Notes: generated from the sequence alone by a model not told the origin. Shown: positions 1 through 10,689, counted from the stretch's first letter. The stretch is DNA of 64,000 nucleotides from Vombatus ursinus (GCF_900497805.2 NW_020945064.1:2020245-2084244), one strand, 5' to 3'. Numbers and translations: made by a program.

Positions 1-7
1 TCTAACC

Positions 8-175
8 TAGTCCAATTCTCAAACCCCCTTCCTCCATGCTACAGATGAAAGAGGAGGAGGTCCAGGGAAGTTAGTTAACCTGCCCAAGGTCATGTAAATA
101 GTATTAGAAGAGAGATTTGAATTCAGATCCTTTGACTTCCCAACCAGTGCTCTTCCCACCATATTTACTGCCTCT
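8..175 (-). mobile_element. MIR-type SINE fragment
   Basis: Read on the minus strand it keeps the MIR order: tRNA-like head, then a degraded 'aaggtcatgtaaatagta' core corresponding to the family's 'tcacacagctagtaag', then 'acagatgaaagaggagg'. Old and diverged; no target duplication is visible. Confidence 0.6.
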
Positions 176-399
176 CCTTCAAACTATTAGGGTATCTCAT
201 GACTTGCATTCATTACAACATTATCAGAGAGATACATGGCCCATTAGACTCAATATTAATTTGCTAGAACTATATCTATTGCGTCACCTAGATGCCTAAA
301 TGGGGCGTGGGGATGGAGGCTAACACACATTGAGAGGGATGGCTCTAACAATGAGGAGAGAAAAGGATAAAAAGGCTGAGCCTCTCCAGTGAAGCTAGA

Positions 400-592
400 A
401 ATTCTAATAGGTGGAGGTAAGGGGGGAAGGGCCTTCTAGGCATTCTGGACAGCACAAAGGTGCTATGATTGGAGACAGACCATCTTACGCAAGGAGCTAG
501 CAGCAAGATGGTCAGCTTGGCTGAACCGAAGAGTATGTGAAGAGAAGCAATGGGCAGTAAGCCTGGAGGGGCTGGCTGGAGCCAAACAGGAG
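400..592 (-). mobile_element. L2 LINE fragment
   Basis: The stretch around 'tctaggcattctggacagca' and the following 'agtatgtgaagagaag' match the minus-strand text of the L2 3' coding region. No open frame remains. Confidence 0.5.
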
Positions 593-699
593 CTCAAGCT
601 GGCAGGGCATGTCTACAGAGATCACATAAGTCTACGCCCATATATAAGGATATCACATATATTTATAGACATGTACACCCACTCTCCACTGTCTAGAGA

Positions 700-1350
700 T
701 ATATAGCAAAATGCAGGTTAAGCTGCCTTTAATCTTTAATTCATACACAAGGATGTGCACACAGTAAAATATAAAGTAAATTCCAGAGGCAGCGAGTTCT
801 GTAGGCCTGGCCAGATATTCCCTTTTCAAAGACAGACAGCCTGGGGAATCGTTCCGATGGCCTTCCATAGCCCTCGTCGTTTCTTTTTATGGCAAAATGC
901 TTGCTTTTATCCATTCCTCCCCCGCAACCTCTGATTCCCACAGGCCGGGGGGAAAACAAATAGGAGTAGTAAGGGGCACCCTGTCTTCTGAATGAAATGG
1001 GAGACCCCTGCCGCAGGAAAGCAAGGAAGGATGGGGAGGGAGGAGGCGGCGAGGAGGGGGCTCCCGGGGAGCAGAAGGAAGCCCTGGTGTAAAAGCAAGT
1101 GTAACTGATGTTTCTGCTTGGGTGAAGGAATTTGGCCTAGGACCTAAGAGGACGGCTGTTCTTTCCAAGTCCCCGTGGGCACGGCTGCATTAAGCTCCAT
1201 CACAGCAGATGCTGGGGAAACATGAGTCTATTGTTGTGGACGCCATCAAAGATAGATGTGAAGAGAAAGCAATCCTACAGCAAGATGGGGAGGGGGAGAG
1301 CCCCAGATGAAGAAAATCCACCAGGGCCTGGCCATGCCCCCGGTGAGATC
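700..1350. other. Repeat-poor block, GC-richer, candidate conserved non-coding DNA
   Basis: No repeat family is recognised here. Positions 1014-1080 are purine-rich and carry several CG dinucleotides, unusual for this AT-rich window. Several short overlapping open frames exist on the minus strand but share no protein family signature. Regulatory or simply unique DNA; conservation cannot be judged from one sequence. Confidence 0.3.
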
Positions 1351-2359
1351 CCGAAACCTAAATCTAATGGGGTTATAGAGAAAGCTGAGTGACTGCAAAT
1401 GAACCTAACCAGCAGCAGATGTGGCTGCTACTGGTTCCTCATTGACACACTCCCCCCCCCCCACTCATTCTGTTCATCCTCTTTTCAGCTATGGCCAAGA
1501 AATAAAGATGATCCAGAATCCTAACAGCTGGAAGAGAGCTACAGTTTAATTCAAGGCAAGTGACTGGTGAGTGTCTCTGGGTTGGGAACACTCAGTCCTC
1601 TGGGAGTTGGATGCAGGGGAAGCAGAAGCTTTACTTTAGAAACACTGACTCCCTCTAGAATGAACTCGGGACCGTTTAAGCTGCCTACAGTCAAGAGTGA
1701 CAGCAGCGGCAGCTGAGCTTTCCTTAGCGCCCGCTGTCCTGGTTGAGTTAACTGCCCAGATGTTGCTCTAGGCATGCCCGGGAAGGAGCGCCGCTCCTGG
1801 ACTTTGCACGGCCTCCTACAACTGGGGCTCAGAAGCAAGGATTCTGTGGCATCATCTGGGGCCCATATGTTATCTCACTATCCCCCCTAGGGCACCAGAA
1901 CCAGCAACACTGAATCAGAATTAAGAAAAGGAACATTTAGGTCTGCAGTCTTTGTGGGAGGAACACATATGTAGTAGAGTTTATTTAGACTGGATTGGAT
2001 CAAGCCTTATAGAGCCCAGCACAGGGTGGTCCAAAAAAAAAAAAAAAAAAAAGACCCAACCCCAAACCAAAACCCTCCCTCATTTCAACAACAATTTGTA
2101 TAGGGGATTATGGGGACCAAAAAGTGGGGAGGGATTTGAGATGACTGTAGATATTTTTCCTAACTTTGATTTCAATGGACTGTATTCTGCAGACGGTATG
2201 GGGATCAACTTAGGGAATGACATCCTCAGGGAACCAGGTTCCCTTGGAAGAGTAATTTACTTATTAGATGAACACTTCGCTCCCACTGTGTCCTTTACCT
2301 GCTATAGTTTTGTTTTGTCAAAAATAATGCCCTAATTAGATTAGCGGTACAGACAAAGT
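1351..2359. other. Unassigned single-copy-looking sequence
   Basis: Contains a C-run near 1451 and an A-run at about 2034-2052. The 127-residue open frame at 1952-2335 contains a lysine run made by the A-run and looks fortuitous. Nothing else recognised. Confidence 0.3.
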
Positions 2360-2360
2360 G

Positions 2361-2612
2361 GGCAGCTAGGTGGCTCAGTGTATCGTGCACTGGGTCTGGA
2401 CTCAGGAAGACTCATCTTCCTGAGATCAAATCTGACCTCAGACCTTACTAAGCCATGTGACCCTGGGCAAGTCACTCAACCCCAATGGCCTCAGTTTCCT
2501 CATGGGTGAAATGAGCTGGAGAAGGAAATGGCAAACCACTCCAGTATCTTTGCCAAGGAAACCCCAAATGGGGTTATAGAGAGTCAGACCCTCCAGAAAT
2601 GACTCAACAAAA
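2361..2612 (+). mobile_element. tRNA-headed marsupial SINE, long form
   Basis: Head 'ggcagctaggtggctcagtg', then 'tgtgaccctgggcaagtca', 'cctcagtttcctcatgggtg', 'ggagaaggaaatggcaaacc' and a tail region ending in 'actcaacaaaaag'. Full-length order is preserved, with moderate divergence. Confidence 0.9.
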
Positions 2613-2884
2613 AGAGAGAAAGAAAAGAATACCTCAACCAACGTCCCAAAGAAGTTTACTCTCTGTGCCTGATAACACTGACACGCACAAACACATGGAA
2701 AACCTACAGACCGTTGAATAATAGTGCCTGAATGGTCCAGAGATTAGGCAAAATGTTTACATGTTGTAGAGGCACAGGTGGGCCAGATGTTCTCTGCATC
2801 AGCTAGCATAAAGAAATCTAGTTCTCCAAAATAGGTAAGTCAGGGAGGGATTCTTCATGTTACAAATCTCTCTCTCCAATTTCT

Positions 2885-3008
2885 GTGTGTATATATGCAT
2901 GTATGTGTGTATATATGTATGCATATACATACAAATACATGCATATACATATATACACACATAAGCAGATAATGTATATGTATACATATACATAATATAT
3001 ATGTATAG
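2885..3008. repeat. Imperfect (TG/TA)n microsatellite
   Basis: Alternating purine-pyrimidine sequence mixing TGTA, TATA and CATA units. It produces a short Tyr/Met/His-rich open frame on the minus strand that is an artefact of the repeat. Confidence 0.85.
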
Positions 3009-3054
3009 TAGAACAAGATTTCTATGTGTTAGCTGATGTAGGACACATCTGGCA

Positions 3055-3752
3055 CATCTGTGCCAAGGACTATTGATTTCACCTTTGCACCATTTCTCCT
3101 GTGTGCCCCCTTCTCTCCTCTGACACTACCCCTACTCTGGTGCAGGTCCTCATCATCTCACACCTGGACTATTGCAACAGCTGCTGGGGGGGTCTCTCTA
3201 CTCTAGTCCCTCCTCCCATTCAGTTACCAGAGTGATTTTCCTAAAGTGAAGGTCCAACCACGTCACCCTCCTACTCTAATAAACTGCAATGGTTCCCCGT
3301 CACCTTCAAGATCAAATACAAAATCCTCTGTTTGACGTTCAAAGCCCTTCATAACCTAGGTGTCTCTACCTTTCCAATCTTCTTCTCCACAAACTCTTTG
3401 CTCCAGTGACATTGTCCTTTCTGTTCCATGAACAGGGCATCTATCTCTTGACTCTGGACACTTTCTCTGTCTGTCCCCCACGCCTGGAATGTTCTTCTTC
3501 TCTCTCTCCTGGCTTCCCAGGCTTCCTTCATGTCTTGGCTAAAATCCCACCTTCTACAGAAAACTCTAGTGCTTTACTTCTGTTACTTATTTACAATTAG
3601 CCCTGTAGATAGCTTGTTTGTTTTATTGTCTAGATTTGCCTCTCATTGAGTCCATGGACTCTCTTTTGCCTTTTTTTGTATCCCCGGCATTTAGCACAGT
3701 GCCTGGCACACAGTAGACATTTAATAAATGCTTATTGACTGACTGCTCCTCA
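3055..3752 (+). mobile_element. L2 LINE, 3' portion
   Basis: Classic L2 landmarks in order: 'acacctggactattgcaaca', 'aaagtgaaggtccaaccacg', 'ttcataacctaggtgtctct', 'cgcctggaatgttcttcttc' and the 3' end 'agtgcctggcacacagtaga' followed by 'taaatgcttattgactgact'. About 700 bases; the frame is decayed. Confidence 0.93.
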
Positions 3753-3775
3753 ACAAGATGTAAATCTATATCTAC

Positions 3776-3832
3776 GTGCTTGTGTGTGAGCATTTGTGTA
3801 TGTGTGTATAAAAGTATGTATGTATGTACAAA
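3776..3832. repeat. Short TG/TATG microsatellite
   Basis: Imperfect TGTG and TATG units lying just beyond the L2 3' end. Confidence 0.7.
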
Positions 3833-3839
3833 AGTACTT

Positions 3840-4470
3840 AGTTCAAAAATCACCAGGGATCATGAATTGGATAACAAATGGAAGAGACTTCAATCAAGTG
3901 AGGTATTTTGGGATATTTCATCCCCACGCCTTGTCACCTGTTGTCCTGGCCTGGGGGCCTCTGCCAGTCATTAGAGAGAAGACAAGTGGATCCAATGGAG
4001 ATGAAATCCTTCAAAATACCAGCAGGTCTTTAAACTTCCAGCGTTTAATGGACAATGGTGTCATTGCCCTCATTATCCCTTCGATTCCACAGTCCTCCTA
4101 CCCAGGAATGTCCCAGCCCTGGGTGCCACATATGACAGATGGGAAAAGACACTCCCTGAAGATAAACCAGTGGCAATTCTAGACAGGTGCTAAGGGAGCT
4201 CATGTACTTCTCTTATTTAAAATATACAGCCCCATTCCTTCCGAAGAAAGGAAGTAACAGATGCATTTACTTCAAGTTGCCCGCTATTGACTGATGGAGA
4301 TTTCTCACCTGGGGTGGTAGGTCTGAGCAGCTCACCCCATTGCCTCTCTCTTTCATAAGAGGCATAATTTCAAGTCTGTCTTCATATACACCAAACCTAG
4401 ACATCTTTGAGAGGTTAAAAAAAAGAAGAAACCATTAAAAATGATAAACATATTTGGAAGAATTACAGTC
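3840..4470. other. Unassigned sequence
   Basis: No repeat family or exon recognised. The 128-residue open frame at 3796-4182 begins inside the microsatellite and shows no domain signature. Confidence 0.3.
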
Positions 4471-4474
4471 AGGG

Positions 4475-4562
4475 TGATTTCTAAAGACCCTTCCTAAATC
4501 TCTAGGGCCCTACCCAGGTCTAAATCCAATGATCCTATAATCAGAGGTCACAAAGATTCCTT
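4475..4562 (+). mobile_element. Ther1-like SINE tail fragment
   Basis: The 'agacccttcctaaatctcta' and 'tctaaatccaatgatcctat' pieces resemble the 3' portion of the SINE family ending in 'ctctaaatctatgatcct'. Confidence 0.45.
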
Positions 4563-4626
4563 GGTATCCTTTGGCCATCACTGTAAGGTTGATAGACTTC
4601 ATCTTAGAGGTATTCTAGCAAAGCAA

Positions 4627-4874
4627 AAGGATGGCTAGATGGCACCATGGATAAGGTGAGCGCCAGGCCTGGAGTCAGAAAGACCTGAGTTCAAACCTAG
4701 CTTCATATACTTACTAGCTGTGTGACCCTGGGCAAGTCACCTAATCCTGTTTGCCTCAATTTCCTCATCTGTAAAATGAGCTAGAGAAGGAAATGGCAAA
4801 CCAATCTGGCATCTTTGCCAAGATAATTCTCAATGGGGTCAAGAAGAGTTGGATATGACTGAACAACAATAAAA
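4627..4874 (+). mobile_element. tRNA-headed marsupial SINE, long form
   Basis: Contains 'ggatggctagatggcaccat', 'agacctgagttcaaacctag' (B-box-like), 'tgtgaccctgggcaagtcac', 'gagaaggaaatggcaaacca' and ends 'gactgaacaacaataaaag'. Its head keeps AGATGGCAC (4637-4645), a CTCF-like core. Confidence 0.92.
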
Positions 4875-4967
4875 GCAAATGGCCAGGAAACTTTGCCCTA
4901 GCAGCAAACACCTGTTCTTATCACCTAATTAGTAAGAACAATTAATTAAAATGTGAGGCCATACCAA

Positions 4968-5180
4968 ACAGTTAGCATTGGTATCCAGCCTCAGACACTT
5001 ACTAGCTGGGTAGCTCTAGGCAAGCCACATGACCTCTTTCTACCTCAGTTTCCCTATCTATAAAATTGGGATAATAATAACACCTACCTCCCAGGACGTT
5101 GAGTGAATCAAATGAAGTAATATTAGTAAAGTAGTTTGCAAACCTTAAAGTGCTCTATTAATGCTAGCTATTATTAGTCT
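4968..5180 (+). mobile_element. Mar1/MIR-type CORE-SINE
   Basis: 'cctcagacacttactagctg', 'cctcagtttccctatctata', 'ataacacctacctcccagga' and 'gtttgcaaaccttaaagtgc' appear in family order, ending 'gctagctattattag'. The head is truncated. Confidence 0.88.
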
Positions 5181-5185
5181 AGATC

Positions 5186-5268
5186 AGACAGACACGTTCA
5201 AATTCTGGCCTCTGATATATCCTGGCTGTATGTCCCTTGGCATGTCACTACCTCTCATTGACTCAGGC
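5186..5268 (+). mobile_element. MIR-type SINE head fragment
   Basis: Degraded 'cacgttcaaattctggcctc' and 'ggctgtatgtcccttggca' resemble the head and central part of a MIR. Confidence 0.45.
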
Positions 5269-5481
5269 AAATTTTTGTTATTATTAATTGTGGAGCAGTA
5301 GACCAAAGCTAGTTTCTAATGAAATCACAAGTCCAGTTAAAAAAGTAAAAGGCAGCATAGGAATCTTGAGGCATTTTCTGTCCCCAAGCAGACATACCCC
5401 AGGTGAGCTTTTTTTCCCAGCCTGATTCTGTCTTCAAGCAGCCGCCTCCCCAGTAGCACACCCACGGTGCTTGAGAGTTTC

Positions 5482-5496
5482 TTAAAAATCCCCCTG
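5482..5496. repeat. Target-site duplication, left copy
   Basis: 'ttaaaaatccccctg', identical to 7090-7104, flanks the L1 insertion. Confidence 0.93.
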
Positions 5497-7089
5497 CTGG
5501 GAAGGTGACCTAGCCATTCTAGATCTTAAAATTGTATCATAAAGCAGTAATCATCAAAACTGCTTGGTACTGGCTAAGAAACAGAGTGGTGGATCAGTGG
5601 AATAGGTTAAGTATGCAAGACACAGTAGTCAGTGACCATAGTAATCTATTATTTGATAAACCCAAAGACCCCAGCTTCTGGGATAAGAACTCACTGATGA
5701 AAACTGCTGGGAAAACTGGAAAAGAGTATGGCAGAAACTAGGCATAGATCAAAATCTCATACCATATACCAAAATAAAGTCAAAATGTGTTCATGATTTA
5801 GATATAAAGGCTGATACTATAAGCAAACTGGGAGAGCAATGAATAGTTTACCTTTCAGATCTATGGAGAACAGACCAATTCATGACCAAACAGGAGATAG
5901 AGAACATTACAAAATGCAAAATGGATAATTTTAATTATATTAAATTGGAAAGTTTTTGCACAAAGTCAATGCAACTAAGATTAGAAGGAAAGTAGAAAAT
6001 TGGGAAAGAATCTTTACAACTAGTCTCTCTGATAAGGGCCTCATTTCTAAAACAGAGAGAATTAAGCTAAATTTATAAGAATACAAGTCATTCCCCAATT
6101 GATAAATGGTCAAAGGACATGAATAGGCAGTTCTCAGATGAAGAAATTGAAGTCATCTATAGTCATATGAAAAAATGCTGTAAATAACTATTGATTAGAG
6201 AAATGCAAATCAAAACAACTCTGAGGTACCACATCCCACCTATCAGATTGGCCAACATGACAAAACAAGAAAATGATAAATGTTGGAGAAGATGTGGGAA
6301 AACACTGATGCATTGTTGATGGAGTTGTGAAATGATCCAACCATTTTGGAGAGCAACTTGGAACTATGCCCAAAGGACTATAAAAATGTGCATACCCTTT
6401 GACCTTGACCCAGCAATAGCACTTCTAGGGCTATATGCCAAAGAGATCATACAAATGGGAAAAGGACCCACTTGTACAAAAATATTCATATCAGCTCTTT
6501 TTGTGGTGGCAAAGAATTGGAAATTGAGAGGATGCCCATCAACTGGGGAATGGCTGAACAAGTTGTGGTATATGAATGTAATGGAATACTATTGTGCTAT
6601 AAGAAATGATGAACAGGCTGACTTCAGAAAAACCTAGAAAGACTTGTATGGTCTGATGCTGAGTGAAGTGAGCAGAACCAAGAGAACGTTATACACAATA
6701 AGAGCCACGTTATGTGATGACTAATATTGATAGACTTAACCCTTCTCAGCAATACAAGGATCTAAGACATCTCCAAAGGCCTCGTATTGGAAAATGCTAT
6801 CCACATCCAAAGAAAAAACTGTGGAGTTTGAATGCATCTAGAAGCATACTATTTGCTATTTTTTTCTTTTGTTGCGTTGTGTTTCCTCTTTCTGGTGGTT
6901 CCGCCTATTGGTTGTAATTCTTTCTTACAACATTACTAATGTGAAAATATGTTTAATGGGAATGTATATGTATAGCCTATATCAGATTGTGTGTTGTTTT
7001 GGGGAGGGAGTTGGGGAGGGAGGGGCAGAAAAATTTAAAACTTAAAAGTTTATGGAAATGATTGTTGATAATTCAAAATAAATTAATTT
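5497..7089 (+). mobile_element. 5'-truncated marsupial L1 with 15-bp target-site duplication
   Basis: Carries the C-terminal part of L1 ORF2 and the 3' UTR. The translated sequence at 5532-5741 includes 'AVIIKTAWYWLRNRVVDQWN', and 6332-6637 includes 'KIFISALFVVAKNWKLRGCP' and 'NVMEYYCAIRNDEQADFRKT', the usual ORF2 end. The frame is broken between these pieces by several changes, so the copy is dead. The 3' UTR has a G-rich tract (7001-7025) and ends in an AT-rich tail. The 15 bases 'ttaaaaatccccctg' occur immediately before (5482-5496) and after (7090-7104), a perfect duplication starting at the TT/AAAA-type site that L1 endonuclease prefers. Closely similar to the minus-strand copy near 17 kb. 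Confidence 0.96.
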
Positions 7090-7104
7090 TTAAAAATCCC
7101 CCTG
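7090..7104. repeat. Target-site duplication, right copy
   Basis: 'ttaaaaatccccctg', directly after the AT-rich L1 tail. Confidence 0.93.
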
Positions 7105-7184
7105 TTCACATTGGACATAGAGATCAATAGATAAGACTCTGCCAAAATATTACCAATCAGATAATCAATGGGCTTTTTAATCCC

Positions 7185-7305
7185 ACAGAATCAGAGAATT
7201 CTAGAACTGTGAGGGACCTTAGCTTTGCACCACTTCACCCCTACTCAACAGGGAAATAAACTGAGGTGTAGAGAAAAGAAAGGATTTCTCAAGGCAACCT
7301 CAATG
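7185..7305 (-). mobile_element. MIR/Ther-type SINE fragment
   Basis: 'gaattctagaactgtgaggg' followed by 'aataaactgaggtgtagaga' resembles the minus-strand text of an old SINE. Confidence 0.5.
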
Positions 7306-7307
7306 TC

Positions 7308-7957
7308 ATCCTTAACTCCTCACTTGCGCTCCTTCTACATGTCTAATCCATCGCCCAATTTTGTCCTTTTCACATACCTTTAGCATGTCTTTTTAAGTCT
7401 CCTTTGCTTTACCTGCACCAGATCCTTCTCACCTCTCACCTGGACTCCTGCCATTGGGTACTCAACCTTGTCTCTCCCCACTCCAACACATCCTCTACTC
7501 AGTGGCCAAGTGTCTTTCCTATAGCTCAGGTCAAACCATGTCATCCCACTACTTAATAAACTCCAGTGGCTCCCTATTATCTCCAGGACTAAATTTTTAA
7601 AATCCTCTCCTTGGCTCTCAAAACACAGTCCTTTCCTGACTTTCTGGGCTCCTTACACATTCCTCCCCATTCACACACTCTACAATCCAGTAACACTGCT
7701 GTTTCTCCCAGAGGATGTCCCACCTCCCCTCTAGGTGCCTTTGGAATGACTGTCCCCCATGTTTGAAAGGCTCTGTCTACCCCCTCACCACCATCACTTA
7801 ACCTCCCTGGCTTCCTTCAACACTAAGCTCAAATCCCATCTTCTGCAGGCGGCCTCTCCTGATGCCTCAGCAGTTAATGTCATTTCTTTGTATCTCCAGG
7901 GCTTAGCAAAGTGCCTGGCACGTATTAAGTCCTTAACAAATGTTTGTAGATGACTAA
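7308..7957 (+). mobile_element. L2 LINE, 3' portion
   Basis: 'caatgtcatccttaactcct', 'ctcacctggactcctgccat', 'cctctccttggctctcaaaa' and the 3' end 'aaagtgcctggcacgtatta' are in order. Old; open frame lost. Confidence 0.92.
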
Positions 7958-8037
7958 CTGTGTATCCAACAGGAAAACATAGTACATATAATGGTTATTA
8001 CTTTGGTGTGACGATTTTTTTTTTACCAAGATCAGTC

Positions 8038-8072
8038 AATCAAAAATCAACATTTATTAAGCACCAAGGCAT
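8038..8072 (-). mobile_element. L2 3'-end fragment
   Basis: 'caacatttattaagcaccaa' followed by 'ggcattgtgct' is the complement of the L2 terminus. Confidence 0.55.
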
Positions 8073-8073
8073 T

Positions 8074-8342
8074 GTGCTATAATACTAATAAAAGCTAGTG
8101 TTCATTTGACACTTTAAGGTTTGCAAAGTGCTTTACTAATATCTCATTTAATCTTCACAACAATCTTCAGAGGTAGGTTCTATTATTATTCTCGTTTTAA
8201 AGATTAAGAAGCTGAGGCACAGAAAGGTTAAGTGACTTGCCTAGGGTCACCAAGACTATAAGTTTCTGATGTGGGATTTGAATTCAGGTCTTCTTGACTC
8301 CAAGCCTAGCCCTCCAACCATTGACCTACCTAGTTGTCATTA
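8074..8342 (-). mobile_element. Mar1/MIR-type CORE-SINE
   Basis: On the plus strand it begins 'ataaaagctagtgttcattt', continues 'ggtttgcaaagtgctttact', 'gaagctgaggcacagaaagg', 'gtgacttgcctagggtcacc' and ends in the degraded head 'acctacctagttgtc'. Near full length, minus strand. Confidence 0.9.
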
Positions 8343-8475
8343 GTATGTTTCCCTAATCAAGTAAGCTTGATATGAAAACTCCCGGAGCAAAAAAATTTGT
8401 TTTAATTTACCAGTTGTCAAATAAGTCCAGTGTCCTTATACTTTCAGAGTCCTTTGCCTTAACCTTTTAATGGTA

Positions 8476-8716
8476 GTGTTGTTATTCAGTCATTTTCAGT
8501 CATGTCTGACTCTTTGTGACCCCATTTGAGGATACTAGAGTGGTTTGCCATTTCCTTCTTCAGCTCACTTTACAGATGAGAAAACTAAGGCAAACAGGGT
8601 GAAGTGACTTACCCAGGGTCACACAGCTAGTAAGCGTCAGAGGCCAGATTTGAACTCAAGAAGATGAGTCTTCATGACTCCAGGCCCAGTAATTTATCCA
8701 CTGCAGTACCACCTAA
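8476..8716 (-). mobile_element. tRNA-headed marsupial SINE, long form
   Basis: 'tgttgttattcagtcatttt', 'gtggtttgccatttccttct', 'gggtcacacagctagtaagc' and the degraded head 'tatccactgcagtaccacct' show a minus-strand copy. Confidence 0.92.
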
Positions 8717-8929
8717 TGTGCTGGTGGTAGCTATCACACTTAACTTACATGTGGATCATTTTATGAATATTTTACCATAAATTAGAATTCCCCTTTAACA
8801 TTTCCTTAAAATGTTTCCTAAGGTATGACTTTGATCACGTCTATGAGCTATCTTCTTTTGACCAAATTTTGTTTTCAGTGAGAATTCTGGCTTTGCTTTA
8901 CCCCATGCTCCATTAGGCAAACCATCTAA

Positions 8930-9032
8930 ATACTAGGGATCTCAGTTTCCTCGTCTGTAGAATGAGGCTATTTTAATACACAATCTCCAACAACTTTTGT
9001 GGCTCCACTTCCTGTGATTCTATGAACACATT
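8930..9032 (+). mobile_element. Ther1-like SINE fragment
   Basis: 'ctcagtttcctcgtctgtag' runs into 'ttcctgtgattctatgaa', the 3' half of the family. The remainder of 8720-9175 shows nothing recognisable. Confidence 0.55.
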
Positions 9033-9175
9033 TCTTTGAAATGTTAAAATAAGTCAATGGGAAACATTTCAACTTGCACCAATTTAATGTATCCAAGTCC
9101 CCACCCTCTCCCCTAATATATCGGCTGCCTATTTGTATAAAAAGGAGGCACACCTATATATAGCTTTCACCTAGA

Positions 9176-9395
9176 TCAGAGATGTCAAACACACAACCAG
9201 TAGTACTCCCAAGTGCCCCTGAACCAAATTAAAACATAATTGGGAAGTATTTAACAAAATAAATAAAAATACAATAAAACATAGATCACATTACATTCTC
9301 AAACTAAGTCAATATGCTGCCTGCAGGGATCCTTATGTAAGAATTAGTGCTGGCCCCTTCCCCCCTTCTATTTGAGCTCAATAGCCCTGGTGTAG
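9176..9395. mobile_element. hAT-like nonautonomous DNA transposon (MITE)
   Basis: Starts 'cagagatgtcaaacacacaa' and ends near 'tcaatagccctggtg'. The AT-rich middle with 'cagggatccttatg' matches a marsupial hAT MITE family whose ends read 'gaggtgtcaaactc'. It has no coding capacity; the boundaries are approximate. Confidence 0.6.
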
Positions 9396-9485
9396 CAAGG
9401 CTAGCTTTACCTTGGGGTCTCCCAACATTTTGAGGCAGAATTCCGCAATATCATAACTTCATACTTACCCTGACCTCATCATGAT

Positions 9486-9658
9486 ATGGTGCAATAAGAA
9501 AGACTACTCAGGTTGGAGTCAGATGGTCTGGGGTCAAATCTGACTCTCACCGTTCACTCTGTAATCTTGGGCCAATCTGGGGTTCAGTTTCTTCATCTAA
9601 GGGGCTGGATTTAACCTTTGAGGCCCCTTCTAGTTCTAAATCTCAGAAATCCAGTCAG
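9486..9658 (+). mobile_element. Ther1/MIR-type SINE
   Basis: 'ggttggagtcagatggtctg', 'tcagtttcttcatctaaggg' and 'aggccccttctagttctaaa' are in order. Confidence 0.65.
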
Positions 9659-9867
9659 TCTTTGCTTCTGCGCACGATATGACTTTGGTGGCCTGAGGGA
9701 GTTAACACAGTTCCTAAAACAACCTCGCACTGTTGCCTAGGATGCACCCAAAGCACATTTGGTGTTTTATATGCCATGAGCACAAGTGAGCAGGTCCCCT
9801 TCTTTTTAGGAGATAACACAACTGACTACTAAGAATGTCTTCACCGGGCAAGGGGCACTATTTTGAT

Positions 9868-9957
9868 TATTAGAAGGACTTAAAATAATAGCAGCTACCT
9901 CCCAAGGGTGTTGTGAGGACCAAAGGAGGTCATATTAATAAATTTTGCAAACCGTAA
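9868..9957 (+). mobile_element. Mar1-type SINE, left part (split by a SINE)
   Basis: 'taatagcagctacctcccaa' through 'aattttgcaaaccgtaa' is the 3' half of a Mar1 element. It breaks off at 'gcaaacc' and resumes at 10216. Confidence 0.8.
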
Positions 9958-10215
9958 TTTGTTGTTGTTTGGTCGTTTCAGCCACGTCTGACTCTTCCTG
10001 ACCCCATTTGGAGTTTTCTTGGCAGAGATGCTGGAGTGGTTTGCCATTTCCTTCTCTAGCTCATTTCACAAATGAGAAAACTGAGGCAAACAGGGTTAAA
10101 TGACTTGCCCAGGGCCACGCAGCTGTATCTGGGGTCAGATTTGAACTCATGAAGATGAATCTTCCTGACTCCCCTGCCCAGCTCTCTATCCACTATGGAG
10201 CCACCCAGCAGCCCC
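9958..10215 (-). mobile_element. tRNA-headed SINE nested in a Mar1 SINE
   Basis: Minus-strand long-form SINE: 'ttgttgttgtttggtcgttt', 'gtggtttgccatttccttct', 'acttgcccagggccacgcag' and the head 'ggagccacccagcagcc'. It separates two halves of an older SINE; 'caaacc' on the left and 'caaact' on the right suggest an imperfect target duplication. Confidence 0.9.
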
Positions 10216-10252
10216 ACAAACTTTAGAGTTCTAGCTATTATTGTTATTATTA
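10216..10252 (+). mobile_element. Mar1-type SINE, right part
   Basis: 'caaactttagagttctagct' and the following 'attattgttattatt' complete the element interrupted at 9957. Confidence 0.75.
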
Positions 10253-10365
10253 TCGTTGTTACATCCATTTACTTAAAAATGAAAAAAAAAAGCAGTGGAG
10301 AACCTTAAAACGAGAGCAGGCTGACCTTGACTAAAGGAATAAATTCAAGAAATAGTATCTAAGAG

Positions 10366-10590
10366 ACAGTGCAGCACAATGCAGGGTGACCTGGCCTAGG
10401 AGCCGGGTGACCTGGCCTAGGAGCCGGGAGGCCTTGGTCCGCGTCTAATCCATGTTGGCCGGATAACTGTAGGTGAGTCACATCATTTCTCAGTCCCAGG
10501 CAACTCTGAGACTCCAGCCTGCAGAATAATTGTGAACTGACACTGGCAGAGGGCATTTCCTCACTGGCAGCTACCTAGATGCCGTCGGTC
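10366..10590 (+). mobile_element. Ther1-like SINE with an internal tandem duplication
   Basis: 'gacagtgcagcacaatgcag' and 'tcagtcccaggcaactctga' mark the family. A 21-base unit beginning 'gggtgacctggcctaggagc' is present twice in tandem (10384-10425). Confidence 0.65.
10384..10425. repeat. Tandem duplication, 21-base unit x 2
   Basis: Two identical copies start at 10384 and 10405; identity shows the duplication is much younger than the SINE that contains it. Confidence 0.9.
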
Positions 10591-10689
10591 CTCTTCAAAA
10601 ACAAAGAGTAAACGACGGAAACAATGAAATCACAACTGCCGACAGAAATAAATAATGATAACAACAGGCACTAGAGTTTAAATTGCTGA

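Noticed and set aside
1000-1100. CpG island
   Set aside because: G- and A-rich with a few CG dinucleotides, but far too short and CpG-poor for an island.
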